DNA from: Bacteroidia bacterium
GTDB taxonomy: Bacteria > Bacteroidota > Bacteroidia > AKYH767-A > OLB10
Assembly: GCA_020847635.1 (NCBI GenBank)
Contig: JADLBQ010000043.1
Location: 1 to 58,660 of the forward strand
Length of the DNA stretch: 58,660 bases
Direction: 5' to 3'
Shown here in pieces: positions 15,879-25,084 of the stretch. Position 1 is the stretch's first letter. Each line of letters starts with the position of its first letter. The notes beneath the pieces are model-generated. The model searched no databases. It saw only the letters and a program-made list of their open reading frames with translations, and was not told the origin of the DNA. Position numbers and translations under genes: made by a program.

Positions 15879-18800
15879 ATGCCGATTCAATTAACCCAAC
15901 AGCAGAAGGAGTTGCTTGATAAGTATAATCGTACACAAGCTGTATTCCCTTCCCTTCCACTGGCTGCTTTACTGGAAGAACAAACCCGGATTACTCCATC
16001 AAAGGAAGCCATCCGATATAAGAACACCTCCCTCTCTTATTCTGAATTAAATAGTCGGGCAAATCAGTTTGCTCATTTTCTCAGAAAAGAAGGAGCAGGC
16101 AGAAACCAATACATCGGGTTATGTATCAGCAGATCAGCTGAATTGGCCGTTACAATTGCCGGAATAATCAAATCAGGAGCTGCCTACGTTCCGTTTGATC
16201 CTACCTACCCCCATGAAAGAATCCGGTACATGATCCGGCAATCCGGAATCAGGATTGTAATTGCTGAAAAGCAGTTTGTTCACCTGTTTTCCGGATCGCA
16301 GATAACGGTTCTTACGTTAGAAGAACTCACCCCTCCCCGCCTTATTAATGAAAGTAAGGATAATCCGGAACAGATTAATTTCCCGGAAGATGCTGCCTAT
16401 GTGTTGTTTACTTCAGGTTCCACAGGTTCCCCAAAAGGAGTGGTTATGATTCACCGGGCATTAAGCAACCTGATTTACTGGCAAAAGACAAAAACTAATC
16501 TGAGTTCAGCTGCTGTAACTCTTCAGTTTGCTCCAATCAGTTTTGATGTTTCGTTTCAGGAATTGTTTTCAACCTGGGCTACCGGTGGTAGCCTGGTTAT
16601 GATTGATGATGATTTTAGGTTAAATGCCATCAAACTGCTTGAATTCATCCAATCCGAAAAAATTGAACGGCTTTTCCTGCCTTTCATTGCGTTACAACAT
16701 TTATCCCGGGTTGCAGTTGATATCAATACTTACCCTGACACCTTAAAAGATGTCATTACAGCTGGTGAACAATTACGAATTACTTCATCAATCCGTAAAT
16801 TCTTTTCAGAATTAAAAACGGTTCAACTTCACAACCATTACGGTCCTACCGAAACGCATGTCATTACAGCTTATACATTACCGTCAGACAGAAACACCTG
16901 GCCTGAGTTACCACCAATCGGGACTCCCGTTTCTAATACAAAGATCTTTCTACTGGATGAAAATTTGCAACCTGTAAAAGAAGGTGAGGAAGGTGAACTT
17001 TATGCGGAAGGAGCTGCCCTGGCTCAGGGATATATTAATGCAGAAGCATTAACCAATGAACGGTTTATCACCAATCCGTTCGATCGTGATTCGAGGCTTT
17101 ATAAAACTGGTGACCTCGCCCGGTATACTCATGATGGAACAATTGAATACTTGGGCCGTGCTGACGGTCAGGTAAAAGTCAGGGGGTATCGGATTGAATT
17201 GGCAGAAGTTGAATCCGCTATTGAAAAACATACTGATGTTAAGCAGGCAGTAGCAACTGTTAGGGAGGATGAACCCGGCAATAAAAAACTGACAGCTTAT
17301 GTTGTAATGAATCAGCCGGTTTCATTCAGTACAGGCAAAATCAGGGATCACCTAAAAACGCTTTTACCTGATTATATGATGCCATCTGCAATTATTCAGG
17401 TAAAGGATTTTCCCAGAACACCGAGTGGAAAAATTGATAAGCGTTCTCTTCCAAAACCCGAAAATAAACGACCTGATCTATCCAATCCTTATATAGAACC
17501 TGTTACCGAACTTGAGAAAATTCTTGCTTCATTATGGTGCAGTTTGCTTGAAATTGACAAAGCCGGAACTGAAGATAATTTCTTCGACTTGGGAGGCAAT
17601 TCACTACTTGCCCTCCAGATGATTGCCCGTTTAAAAACAGAATATGGGTATGATTTACAAGTTGTCAGGCTGTATCAGCATCCTACCATCAGAGGAATTG
17701 AGAACGTGCTTTCAGGAGCCGATACCGGATATTCATTTTATGAGAAAGCACAGCAGCGCGCTGATTTAAAACAAACTTCAACCGCCAAAATTAATTCTGT
17801 TGAAGATGGAGTTGCCATAATTGGTATGGCTGGGCGATTTCCGGGAGCAGCAACAATTAAAGAACTCTGGGAAATTATTTCTCAAGGTAAGGAAACAACT
17901 AAGTTCTTTACCCGTGAAGAACTTGATCCTTCAATCCCGGAAGAAACAAAAAATGATTCTTCTTACGTAGCTGCCCGTGGAGTTATTGAAGATGCAGATA
18001 AATTTGATGCCTCCTTTTTTGGTATTAATCCAAAAGTTGCTGAATTGATGGATCCGCAGCAACGGGTAATGCTCGAAACGGCCTGGGCGGCACTTGAGCA
18101 TGCCGGCTACTGTGCTGATCAGTATCAGGGCCTGATTGGCGTTTTTGCAGGGATGGGTAATAATACCTACTACCCGAACAATGTTCATCCAAATCATGAA
18201 AAAATCGAACGGGTAGGTTCATTCCTGGTTATGACCGGTAATGAAAAAGACTATATAGCTACACGGATTGCACATGAGATGAATCTTACAGGACCAGCTC
18301 TGAGTATTCATACAGCCTGCTCAACTTCATTGGTTTCTGTTGCCGTTGCTTTTGAAAATTTATTAAATAATAAATGCGACATGGCACTGGCAGGCGGAGT
18401 TTCCATAACTGTACCCGTGAACAGCGGCCATATATATAATGAAGGTGGTATGTTTTCTTCTGATGGCCATACCCGGCCATTCGATGCCAAAGCAACCGGA
18501 ACCGTCTTTAGTGATGGATGTGGAATGGTTGTTTTAAAAAGGTACCGGGATGCTGTAAAAGACGGTGATCGGATATATGCAGTAATCCGTGGTGCAGCTC
18601 TCAATAATGACGGATCCGGGAAAGCCAGTTTCACAGCTCCAAGTGTGGATGGCCAGGCAATGGTCATTTCGCTTGCCCAGGCTCAGGCTGGCGTTGATCC
18701 AGGAACAATTACTTATGTAGAAACTCACGGAACGGCAACTCCGCTGGGCGATCCCATTGAAGTAGAAGCTCTAACCCTAGCATTCAGAGGCAAGACAGAT

Positions 18801-21800
18801 AAAAAGCAATTTTGTGCCCTGGGTTCAGTTAAAAGCAATTTTGGTCATCTTACTCCTGCAGCCGGAGTGACTGGACTTATCAAAACTGTTCTGTCTATGC
18901 AGCACCGGCAGATTCCGGCAACACTTCATTTTGAAAAAGCAAATCCTGCCATTGATTTTGAGAACAGTCCGTTCTATGTGAATAATAAACTGATTGAATG
19001 GAATACGAACGGTACTCCCAGGCGAGCGGGAATCAGTTCATTTGGTGTTGGCGGCACCAATGTTCATATTGTAGTTGAAGAGGCACCTGAACAACAGCCT
19101 TCAGGAATTGCAAGAAGCAAACATCTGTTGCTGATCTCTGCAAAATCAACATCGGCTCTTGACAAGACAGATTCCGATCTTTCAAACTACCTGGCCAATC
19201 ATCCTGAATTAAAGATGGCAGATGCTGCCTATACGCTCCAGTGTGGAAGGAAATTTTTTAACCACCGCAGATTTAAAGTAACCGGAGACCTGCCCGATAA
19301 GCCGTCTCCGAAAAATTCAGCATCAGGTGTTACCGGTCCGGTTATTCCCGGTGTTGTTTTTATGTTTCCCGGACAAGGTGCTCAGTATGTAAACATGGGG
19401 CAGAACCTCTACCGTGATGAAATTGTATTCAGGCAGGCAGTAACTCAATGTGCTGAACATTTTACAACATACCTCAAGCGTGATATTCGTGACGTATTGT
19501 ATCCGTCAAAAGGAAAAGAAAATGAAAGCAGTGAATTATTAAAAGAAACCTCCTTTACACAACCGGCATTGTTTACAATCGGTTATGCCCTTGCAAAGCT
19601 ATGGGAGCATTGGGGGATAACACCTAAAGCGTTAATTGGACATAGCATTGGTGAATATGCTGCGGCTTGTATTGCCGGGATCATGTCGCTGGAAGACGCT
19701 TGTATGGTAGTAGCCGCTCGCGGAATGATGATGCAAAATCTTCCAGCAGGTTCAATGTTAAGTGTTCGTCTTGCATCTGATGATGTGAAACCCTATCTCA
19801 ATCCTAAACTATCAATTGCAGCAATCAACGGTCCCCAGCTTTGTGTGGTATCGGGAGAAACTGCAGAAGTTGAAAAACTGCAGAAACGACTTGAAGAAAA
19901 GGAAATTATCTGTAAACTACTTGTTACTTCACATGCATTCCATTCTTCAATGATGGATCCGATGCTTAAACCATTTGAGGATAAAATAAAAACAATCCGG
20001 TTGCATGCACCTCAGATACCAATGGTTTCAACAGTTACAGCGGACTGGCTTAAAAAAGAAGAAGCCATGTCACCTGCATACTGGAGCAACCAGATCAGAT
20101 CGGCTGTTCGTTTTGCAGAAGGCGTTCAGACCTTATGGAAAGTTAATCAGGATTATTTTCTGCTTGAACTGGGTCCACGGGCTACCGCTTCAACCTTGGC
20201 AAGACAGCAGGCAACAGATCAGAAAAGGCAAGTTGCCTACCCCTGCCTTTCAGACACTGCCGAAAATGATGCTGAATGGAGTTCTATCTTATTTGCAACC
20301 GGCCAGTTATGGCTTAAAGGTATATCTATTAACCGGGATCAGTTTTATGCTCTTGAAAACAGAAAGCGTGTTCCGCTTCCAACTTATCCGTTCGAAAGAA
20401 AGCGTTATTGGGTAGATCCGCCTGGAGCAACCCAATCACCTGGAATTCAATCTCCTACTCCCGTTTTACAGCCGTTCATCCAACAACCACCTGTCGAACA
20501 AAATGTAGCTAAAATTACTATGAAGAATAACCGAAAAGAAAAAATTATCAATGAACTGAAAAACATGTTTGAAGAAGCATCAGGTATCGAAATGCAGCAT
20601 GCTCCATCTGATGTCTCTTTTGTTGAACTGGGGCTTGATTCACTGTTCTTAACTCAGACGGCCTTAAGCATCACCAAACAATATGGAGTTAAAGTCACGT
20701 TCAGACAGTTAAATGATGACTTATCTACCCTGGATACTCTATCCGGCTTTCTGGATTCCAAACTACCCGAAGATTCTGTAACACCAGAAGTCCAGCCTCA
20801 GTCCCCACCTACCCGACCTGTACCGTTTGTTCAACAGCCGATGACCTCATCCAATGATATGAATACCATCATGATGCAACAAATGCAGCTTATGCAACAA
20901 ATGATGATGCAGCAGATAATGATTCAACAAGGAGTTCAACCGGTTGTTCAGCAACCTGCGCCTGCCGTTCAGGCTCATATTGAGAAAAGCGTTGAGATCA
21001 AAGCACAGACCAAAAAGGAAGATTTAACTGAGAACGAAAAGGCAGATCTGGCAAAACCCTTTGGAGCTATTGCCCGGATTGAAAAAACAAGTTCCGGTGA
21101 TTTAACTGATGCCCAAAAGAAATGGCTTCATGAATTTACGCAGAACTACAATAAAAAGACTGCTAAATCAAAAGCCTGGTGTCAATATCACCGCAAGCAC
21201 CTTGCTGATCCCAGGGTTGTAACCGGCTTCAAACCTCAATTAAAAGAACTAATATATCAGATTGTGGTGAATAAGTCAAAAGGAGTCAACATGTGGGACT
21301 TAGATGGCAATCAATATACCGATGTATTGAATGGTTTTGGAAGTAATTTTTTCGGTTGGGGTTCCGATCTGTTGATGAAAACCTGGAAGAAACAACTGGA
21401 AGAAGGAATTGAACTGGGCCCTCAGACTGAACTTGCTGGCGAATGTGCCGAACTGATTTGTAGCCTGACCGGTTATGATCGTGCTGGTTTTTGCAATACC
21501 GGAAGTGAAGCTGTACTGGGAGCAATGCGAATAGCAAGAACAGTGACAGGCCGAAATCTGATAGTCTGCTTTAACGGATCCTATCATGGTATTAATGATG
21601 AAATCATCGTCAGAGGCAGTAAATCCCTGAAATCATTTCCTGCAGCGGCAGGAATCCCCAAAGAAAGTGTTCAGAATATGCTGGTGCTTGATTATGGAAC
21701 AAAAGAATCGCTTGACATCATTCGTGAACGGATTGATGAAATAGCCGCGGTTATGATTGAACCCATTCAAAGCCGAAGAGCCGATTTCCATCCGAAAGAA

Positions 21801-22607
21801 TTTATTCATGATGTCAGAAAGATAACGAAAGAAAACGGTGTGTTGATGATTTTTGACGAAGTAATCACTGGCTTTAGACTCAGACTTGGAGGTGCCCAGG
21901 AATATTATGAAGTGGATGCTGATATCAGCACCTATGGAAAGGTTATTGGAGGCAATATGCCGATTGGAGCTATTGCCGGCCGGAAGGAGTATATGGATGC
22001 ATTAGACGGAGGTTACTGGCAGTTTGGCGATGATTCGGTCCCGGAGGTTGGCGTAACTTACTTTGCCGGAACATTTGTCCGTCATCCGTTAGCCATGGCA
22101 GCCATGAAAGAAGTATTACTTTTCCTAAAACAGCAAGGAAAGCCTTTGTTCGAAATGCTCAATGGTAAAACCCAACGCCTGGTGGATGAAGTAAACGCAC
22201 ACTGCAAACAGCTGAACATTGCGTACAAGCTGGTTACTTTTGGTTCCTTGTTTAAATCAAAATGGGACATTGAACCTGCTTATACCGAACTTTTATTTGC
22301 ACGGATGCGCTATAAAGGAGTTCATATTATGGACGGATTCCCATGCTTCCTCACCCTTGCATTTACTGATGCTGATGTGGATTTTGTCATAAAAACTTTT
22401 AAAGAATCGCTGAGTGAATTAACCGAACTTGGCTTTATTCCACTTCACAATTCAACAGCCTCATCAAACGGATTCAACAGTAACGGACATCCAACTGCTA
22501 ACAAACCACCTGTTCCTGGAGCAAAACTTGGAAAAGATCAGAATGGCAAACCCGGATGGTTTGTACCAGATCCGGAAAGACCGGGTAAGTACCTTCAGAT
22601 AAAATAA
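15879..22607 (+). CDS. Hybrid NRPS-PKS-aminotransferase megasynthase (A-PCP-KS-AT-ACP-AMT)
   Basis: A 2242-residue assembly line. Adenylation domain, about residues 25-525: SGSTGSPKG near 180, YGPTE, GRADGQVKVRGYR, and PSGKIDKR near 515. Carrier 1: GGNSL, Ser575. Ketosynthase, 643-1070: Cys814 in TACSTS, His950 in THGTA, His990 in NFGH. Acyltransferase, about 1155-1450: Ser1256 in GHSIGEY; HAFH at 1352-1355 indicates malonyl-CoA. Carrier 2: LGLDSL, Ser1588. A Met/Gln-rich linker follows (1661-1692), then a class III PLP aminotransferase, about 1770-2195, with Lys2021 in TYGKVIGG. No condensation, ketoreductase, thioesterase or terminal reductase domain is present. The order recalls the KS-AT-ACP-AMT part of iturin and mycosubtilin synthetases. 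Expected chemistry: an aminoacyl starter is extended by malonate and the beta-ketone aminated. The pocket positions read D-V-Q-F-I-A-H-V-I, close to proline codes. The release route and product are unknown. Confidence 0.92.
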   Translation: MPIQLTQQQKELLDKYNRTQAVFPSLPLAALLEEQTRITPSKEAIRYKNTSLSYSELNSRANQFAHFLRKEGAGRNQYIGLCISRSAELAVTIAGIIKSGAAYVPFDPTYPHERIRYMIRQSGIRIVIAEKQFVHLFSGSQITVLTLEELTPPRLINESKDNPEQINFPEDAAYVLFTSGSTGSPKGVVMIHRALSNLIYWQKTKTNLSSAAVTLQFAPISFDVSFQELFSTWATGGSLVMIDDDFRLNAIKLLEFIQSEKIERLFLPFIALQHLSRVAVDINTYPDTLKDVITAGEQLRITSSIRKFFSELKTVQLHNHYGPTETHVITAYTLPSDRNTWPELPPIGTPVSNTKIFLLDENLQPVKEGEEGELYAEGAALAQGYINAEALTNERFITNPFDRDSRLYKTGDLARYTHDGTIEYLGRADGQVKVRGYRIELAEVESAIEKHTDVKQAVATVREDEPGNKKLTAYVVMNQPVSFSTGKIRDHLKTLLPDYMMPSAIIQVKDFPRTPSGKIDKRSLPKPENKRPDLSNPYIEPVTELEKILASLWCSLLEIDKAGTEDNFFDLGGNSLLALQMIARLKTEYGYDLQVVRLYQHPTIRGIENVLSGADTGYSFYEKAQQRADLKQTSTAKINSVEDGVAIIGMAGRFPGAATIKELWEIISQGKETTKFFTREELDPSIPEETKNDSSYVAARGVIEDADKFDASFFGINPKVAELMDPQQRVMLETAWAALEHAGYCADQYQGLIGVFAGMGNNTYYPNNVHPNHEKIERVGSFLVMTGNEKDYIATRIAHEMNLTGPALSIHTACSTSLVSVAVAFENLLNNKCDMALAGGVSITVPVNSGHIYNEGGMFSSDGHTRPFDAKATGTVFSDGCGMVVLKRYRDAVKDGDRIYAVIRGAALNNDGSGKASFTAPSVDGQAMVISLAQAQAGVDPGTITYVETHGTATPLGDPIEVEALTLAFRGKTDKKQFCALGSVKSNFGHLTPAAGVTGLIKTVLSMQHRQIPATLHFEKANPAIDFENSPFYVNNKLIEWNTNGTPRRAGISSFGVGGTNVHIVVEEAPEQQPSGIARSKHLLLISAKSTSALDKTDSDLSNYLANHPELKMADAAYTLQCGRKFFNHRRFKVTGDLPDKPSPKNSASGVTGPVIPGVVFMFPGQGAQYVNMGQNLYRDEIVFRQAVTQCAEHFTTYLKRDIRDVLYPSKGKENESSELLKETSFTQPALFTIGYALAKLWEHWGITPKALIGHSIGEYAAACIAGIMSLEDACMVVAARGMMMQNLPAGSMLSVRLASDDVKPYLNPKLSIAAINGPQLCVVSGETAEVEKLQKRLEEKEIICKLLVTSHAFHSSMMDPMLKPFEDKIKTIRLHAPQIPMVSTVTADWLKKEEAMSPAYWSNQIRSAVRFAEGVQTLWKVNQDYFLLELGPRATASTLARQQATDQKRQVAYPCLSDTAENDAEWSSILFATGQLWLKGISINRDQFYALENRKRVPLPTYPFERKRYWVDPPGATQSPGIQSPTPVLQPFIQQPPVEQNVAKITMKNNRKEKIINELKNMFEEASGIEMQHAPSDVSFVELGLDSLFLTQTALSITKQYGVKVTFRQLNDDLSTLDTLSGFLDSKLPEDSVTPEVQPQSPPTRPVPFVQQPMTSSNDMNTIMMQQMQLMQQMMMQQIMIQQGVQPVVQQPAPAVQAHIEKSVEIKAQTKKEDLTENEKADLAKPFGAIARIEKTSSGDLTDAQKKWLHEFTQNYNKKTAKSKAWCQYHRKHLADPRVVTGFKPQLKELIYQIVVNKSKGVNMWDLDGNQYTDVLNGFGSNFFGWGSDLLMKTWKKQLEEGIELGPQTELAGECAELICSLTGYDRAGFCNTGSEAVLGAMRIARTVTGRNLIVCFNGSYHGINDEIIVRGSKSLKSFPAAAGIPKESVQNMLVLDYGTKESLDIIRERIDEIAAVMIEPIQSRRADFHPKEFIHDVRKITKENGVLMIFDEVITGFRLRLGGAQEYYEVDADISTYGKVIGGNMPIGAIAGRKEYMDALDGGYWQFGDDSVPEVGVTYFAGTFVRHPLAMAAMKEVLLFLKQQGKPLFEMLNGKTQRLVDEVNAHCKQLNIAYKLVTFGSLFKSKWDIEPAYTELLFARMRYKGVHIMDGFPCFLTLAFTDADVDFVIKTFKESLSELTELGFIPLHNSTASSNGFNSNGHPTANKPPVPGAKLGKDQNGKPGWFVPDPERPGKYLQIK

Positions 22608-22691
22608 TCATTTGTATTCTTTCAAGAAACAGCAGTTACCAATTTGAAATCCGGGTATCGTAGTTTTATAAGTTAATAACCACCCAATCAG

Positions 22692-22719
22692 TTTGCTGGA
22701 ATACTTTTATTTAAGTTTG
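22692..22719 (+). promoter_or_regulatory. Candidate promoter of the phosphohexomutase gene
   Basis: TTTG at 22692-22695 and TAAGTTTG at 22712-22719 are separated by 16 bp. The second is an exact TAnnTTTG -7 element and the first a -33 element, one base short of the usual spacing. The start codon is 20 bp further on. This is the best-formed promoter in the window. Confidence 0.5.
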
Positions 22720-22738
22720 CTTTCTAAATTCAGATTCT

Positions 22739-24157
22739 ATGTCAGAAATAAAGTTTGGAACAGATGGCTGGAGAGCCATTATTGCACAAAATTTTACTGT
22801 TGAGAATGTTACCCGTGTTGCGGAAGCAACAGCCCGGTGGCTGCTCAAAAACACTTCTGCTCCCAAAGTGATTATCGGACATGATTGCCGGTTTGGCGGA
22901 AAACTTTTTGCTGATACAATTGCTGCTGTCATGTGTAAAAACAAAATCCAAACCGTCCTTGCTACAGATTTTGTTTCAACTCCGATGATTTCATTGTCAA
23001 CTGTTAAACTAAAGTGTGATTTGGGAATTATCATTACAGCAAGTCATAATCCGCCTGACTATAACGGATATAAACTGAAAGGTTCTTATGGTGGTCCACT
23101 CATCCCGGCTGATGTCAGTGAAATTGAACAGATGATTAAGCCAGCCTCTGAAATAGATATTTCCAAAATTTCACTTGATGACTGTCGAAAGAGTGGTTTG
23201 CTAGAAGATCAGGACCTGGAAGCGATGTACATCAGCCATGTAGAAAAGAATTTCGACATTGATCTAATCAGAGAGTCAAAAATGCGCTGGGGCTACGATG
23301 CCATGTACGGTGCAGGTCAGAATGTTATGAGAAAACTATTTCCTGATATTACACTTCTGCACTGCGATTACAACCCCTCATTTAAAGGACAGGCACCGGA
23401 ACCCATTCATAAAAATCTGACAGAGTTTTCAGAACTGATAAAAACCTCAAAAAAAATCGACTGCGGACTGGTAACAGACGGGGATGCCGACAGATTAGGA
23501 ATGTATGATAGTGAAGGAAACTTTATTGATTCCCATCATATTATTCTGCTACTCATCCATTACCTGGTAAAGTACAAAGGATTAAAAGGAAAAGTTTGTA
23601 CTGCTTTCTCGACTACTCCACGGGTCAAAAAACTTTGTGAACATTACGGATTGCCCCTAGAGGTAGTTAAAATCGGGTTTAAATGGATTTGCGAGATTAT
23701 GATTCGTCAAGGTGAAGATGTATTGCTGGGCGGAGAAGAATCTGGTGGCATTGCTATCAAAGGACACATTCCGGAAAGAGACGGAATATGGATGGGACTA
23801 ACAATCTGGGAATTTATGGCCAGAAGCGGGAAATCACTTCGTGATCTGATTCAGGAAGTTTATGAAATTGTCGGTCCGTTTTCTTTTGAACGGATTGATC
23901 TGCATATTTCGGATGAGGTTAAACAGAGAGTCTTATCAAACTGTAAAGCCGGAAACTATAAAGCATTTGGCAAATATCAGGTTAAGCGGGTTGATGATCT
24001 TGATGGTTATAAATACTTTTTTGAGAATGGAGACTGGCTGATGATCCGTGCTTCAGGAACAGAACCGGTACTCCGGACGTATGCTGAGTCAAATAGCCGT
24101 GAACAGGCATTTGCTATTCTGAATGCAGGAAAGGAAACATTGCTGAACGGAATTTAA
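22739..24157 (+). CDS. Phosphoglucomutase/phosphomannomutase family protein
   Basis: An alpha-D-phosphohexomutase of 472 residues with all four family signatures. The phosphoserine loop TASHNPPDYNGYK has Ser102. The magnesium loop DGDADRLG is at 247-254. The sugar-binding GGEESGGI is followed by the phosphate-binding loop RASGTEPVLRTYAES near the C-terminus. It interconverts hexose 1- and 6-phosphates for nucleotide-sugar and envelope synthesis. Motifs alone do not decide between glucose and mannose phosphates or glucosamine phosphate. It follows the megasynthase by 131 bp with its own promoter-like site, so the two are probably not functionally linked. Confidence 0.9.
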   Translation: MSEIKFGTDGWRAIIAQNFTVENVTRVAEATARWLLKNTSAPKVIIGHDCRFGGKLFADTIAAVMCKNKIQTVLATDFVSTPMISLSTVKLKCDLGIIITASHNPPDYNGYKLKGSYGGPLIPADVSEIEQMIKPASEIDISKISLDDCRKSGLLEDQDLEAMYISHVEKNFDIDLIRESKMRWGYDAMYGAGQNVMRKLFPDITLLHCDYNPSFKGQAPEPIHKNLTEFSELIKTSKKIDCGLVTDGDADRLGMYDSEGNFIDSHHIILLLIHYLVKYKGLKGKVCTAFSTTPRVKKLCEHYGLPLEVVKIGFKWICEIMIRQGEDVLLGGEESGGIAIKGHIPERDGIWMGLTIWEFMARSGKSLRDLIQEVYEIVGPFSFERIDLHISDEVKQRVLSNCKAGNYKAFGKYQVKRVDDLDGYKYFFENGDWLMIRASGTEPVLRTYAESNSREQAFAILNAGKETLLNGI

Positions 24158-24161
24158 AGTG

Positions 24162-25079
24162 ATGTTCAGGCGAATCCTTTTTTTACTGTTTCTTATTCAG
24201 TATCAAAACGGAACCTCTCTCGCTCAAATTCATTTTCTGGCACCTTCCGATACTGTCATTCCTTCACGAGTTAAACTGGTTACATTCGGAACGGCAGGAA
24301 CCTATGCAGCCGGAATGACCGGTCTTTATCGTGCATGGTATAAAGGATACAACCAGAGTGCATTTCATTTTTTCAATGATGCAGATGAATGGGCTCAGCA
24401 TGATAAGATTGGTCATGTGGCTTCCTGCTATTATCTTAGCCGTTGGGGAATGGAGATGTACCGCTGGGCCGGATTAAATCAAAAAAAATCGGTTTGGATT
24501 GGTGGTACAGCCGGAACCGTGTTTTTGGTTACAATTGAAGTTTTTGACGGATTTAGTGACAAATGGGGATTTTCGGTTTCTGATCTAGCTGCTGATATAA
24601 CCGGTGCCGCAATAGCCATTTCACAACAACTCATCTGGGACGAACAACGGATTACCTTTAAATTCAGTTACCGCAAATCGAACTATGCACAATTCAGGCC
24701 GGATGCTTTCGGTACAACTATTCCTGAACAACTTTTTAAAGATTACAACGGTCAGACTTACTGGCTATCAGGAAATATAAAGTCATTTCAGCATCCGGAA
24801 AGTAGTATGCCTCCCTGGCTGAATATTGCCGTTGGTTACGGAATAGATGGTTTTACGGGTGCCTTTACAAACATTACTGAATTCAACGAAAATCCGGTTC
24901 CGTCTTTTAGCAGGATCAGGCAGTTTTATATTTCACCAGATGTTGATTTTACCAGAATTAAATCCAATCGTAAAGGACTTAAACTGTTGTTTTCAGTATT
25001 GGGTTTTATTAAAATGCCCTCACCGGCACTGGAAATTAATACCGCAAACAAAGTCAGGTTTCACTGGTTATTTTTCTGA
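24162..25079 (+). CDS. DUF2279 family exported protein
   Basis: About 305 residues with a signal peptide ending near SLAQ. The middle (AWYKGYNQSAFHFFNDADEWAQHDKIGHVASCYYLSR) and the GGTAGTVFLVTIEVFDGFSDKWGFSVSDLAADITGA helices match DUF2279, a family of predicted envelope proteins of unknown function. The C-terminal third has an amphipathic strand pattern. The upstream GTG at 24159 is also in frame; the ATG at 24162 is preferred. It begins 4 bp after the phosphohexomutase stop, so the two are likely cotranscribed. It is convergent with tyrS, 5 bp apart. I cannot assign a function. Confidence 0.75.
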   Translation: MFRRILFLLFLIQYQNGTSLAQIHFLAPSDTVIPSRVKLVTFGTAGTYAAGMTGLYRAWYKGYNQSAFHFFNDADEWAQHDKIGHVASCYYLSRWGMEMYRWAGLNQKKSVWIGGTAGTVFLVTIEVFDGFSDKWGFSVSDLAADITGAAIAISQQLIWDEQRITFKFSYRKSNYAQFRPDAFGTTIPEQLFKDYNGQTYWLSGNIKSFQHPESSMPPWLNIAVGYGIDGFTGAFTNITEFNENPVPSFSRIRQFYISPDVDFTRIKSNRKGLKLLFSVLGFIKMPSPALEINTANKVRFHWLFF

Positions 25080-25084
25080 CACAG

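Noticed and set aside
20005-20415. 136-residue plus-strand frame within the megasynthase
   Set aside because: It lies in another frame over the acyltransferase region with unnatural residue composition; a shadow of the real gene.
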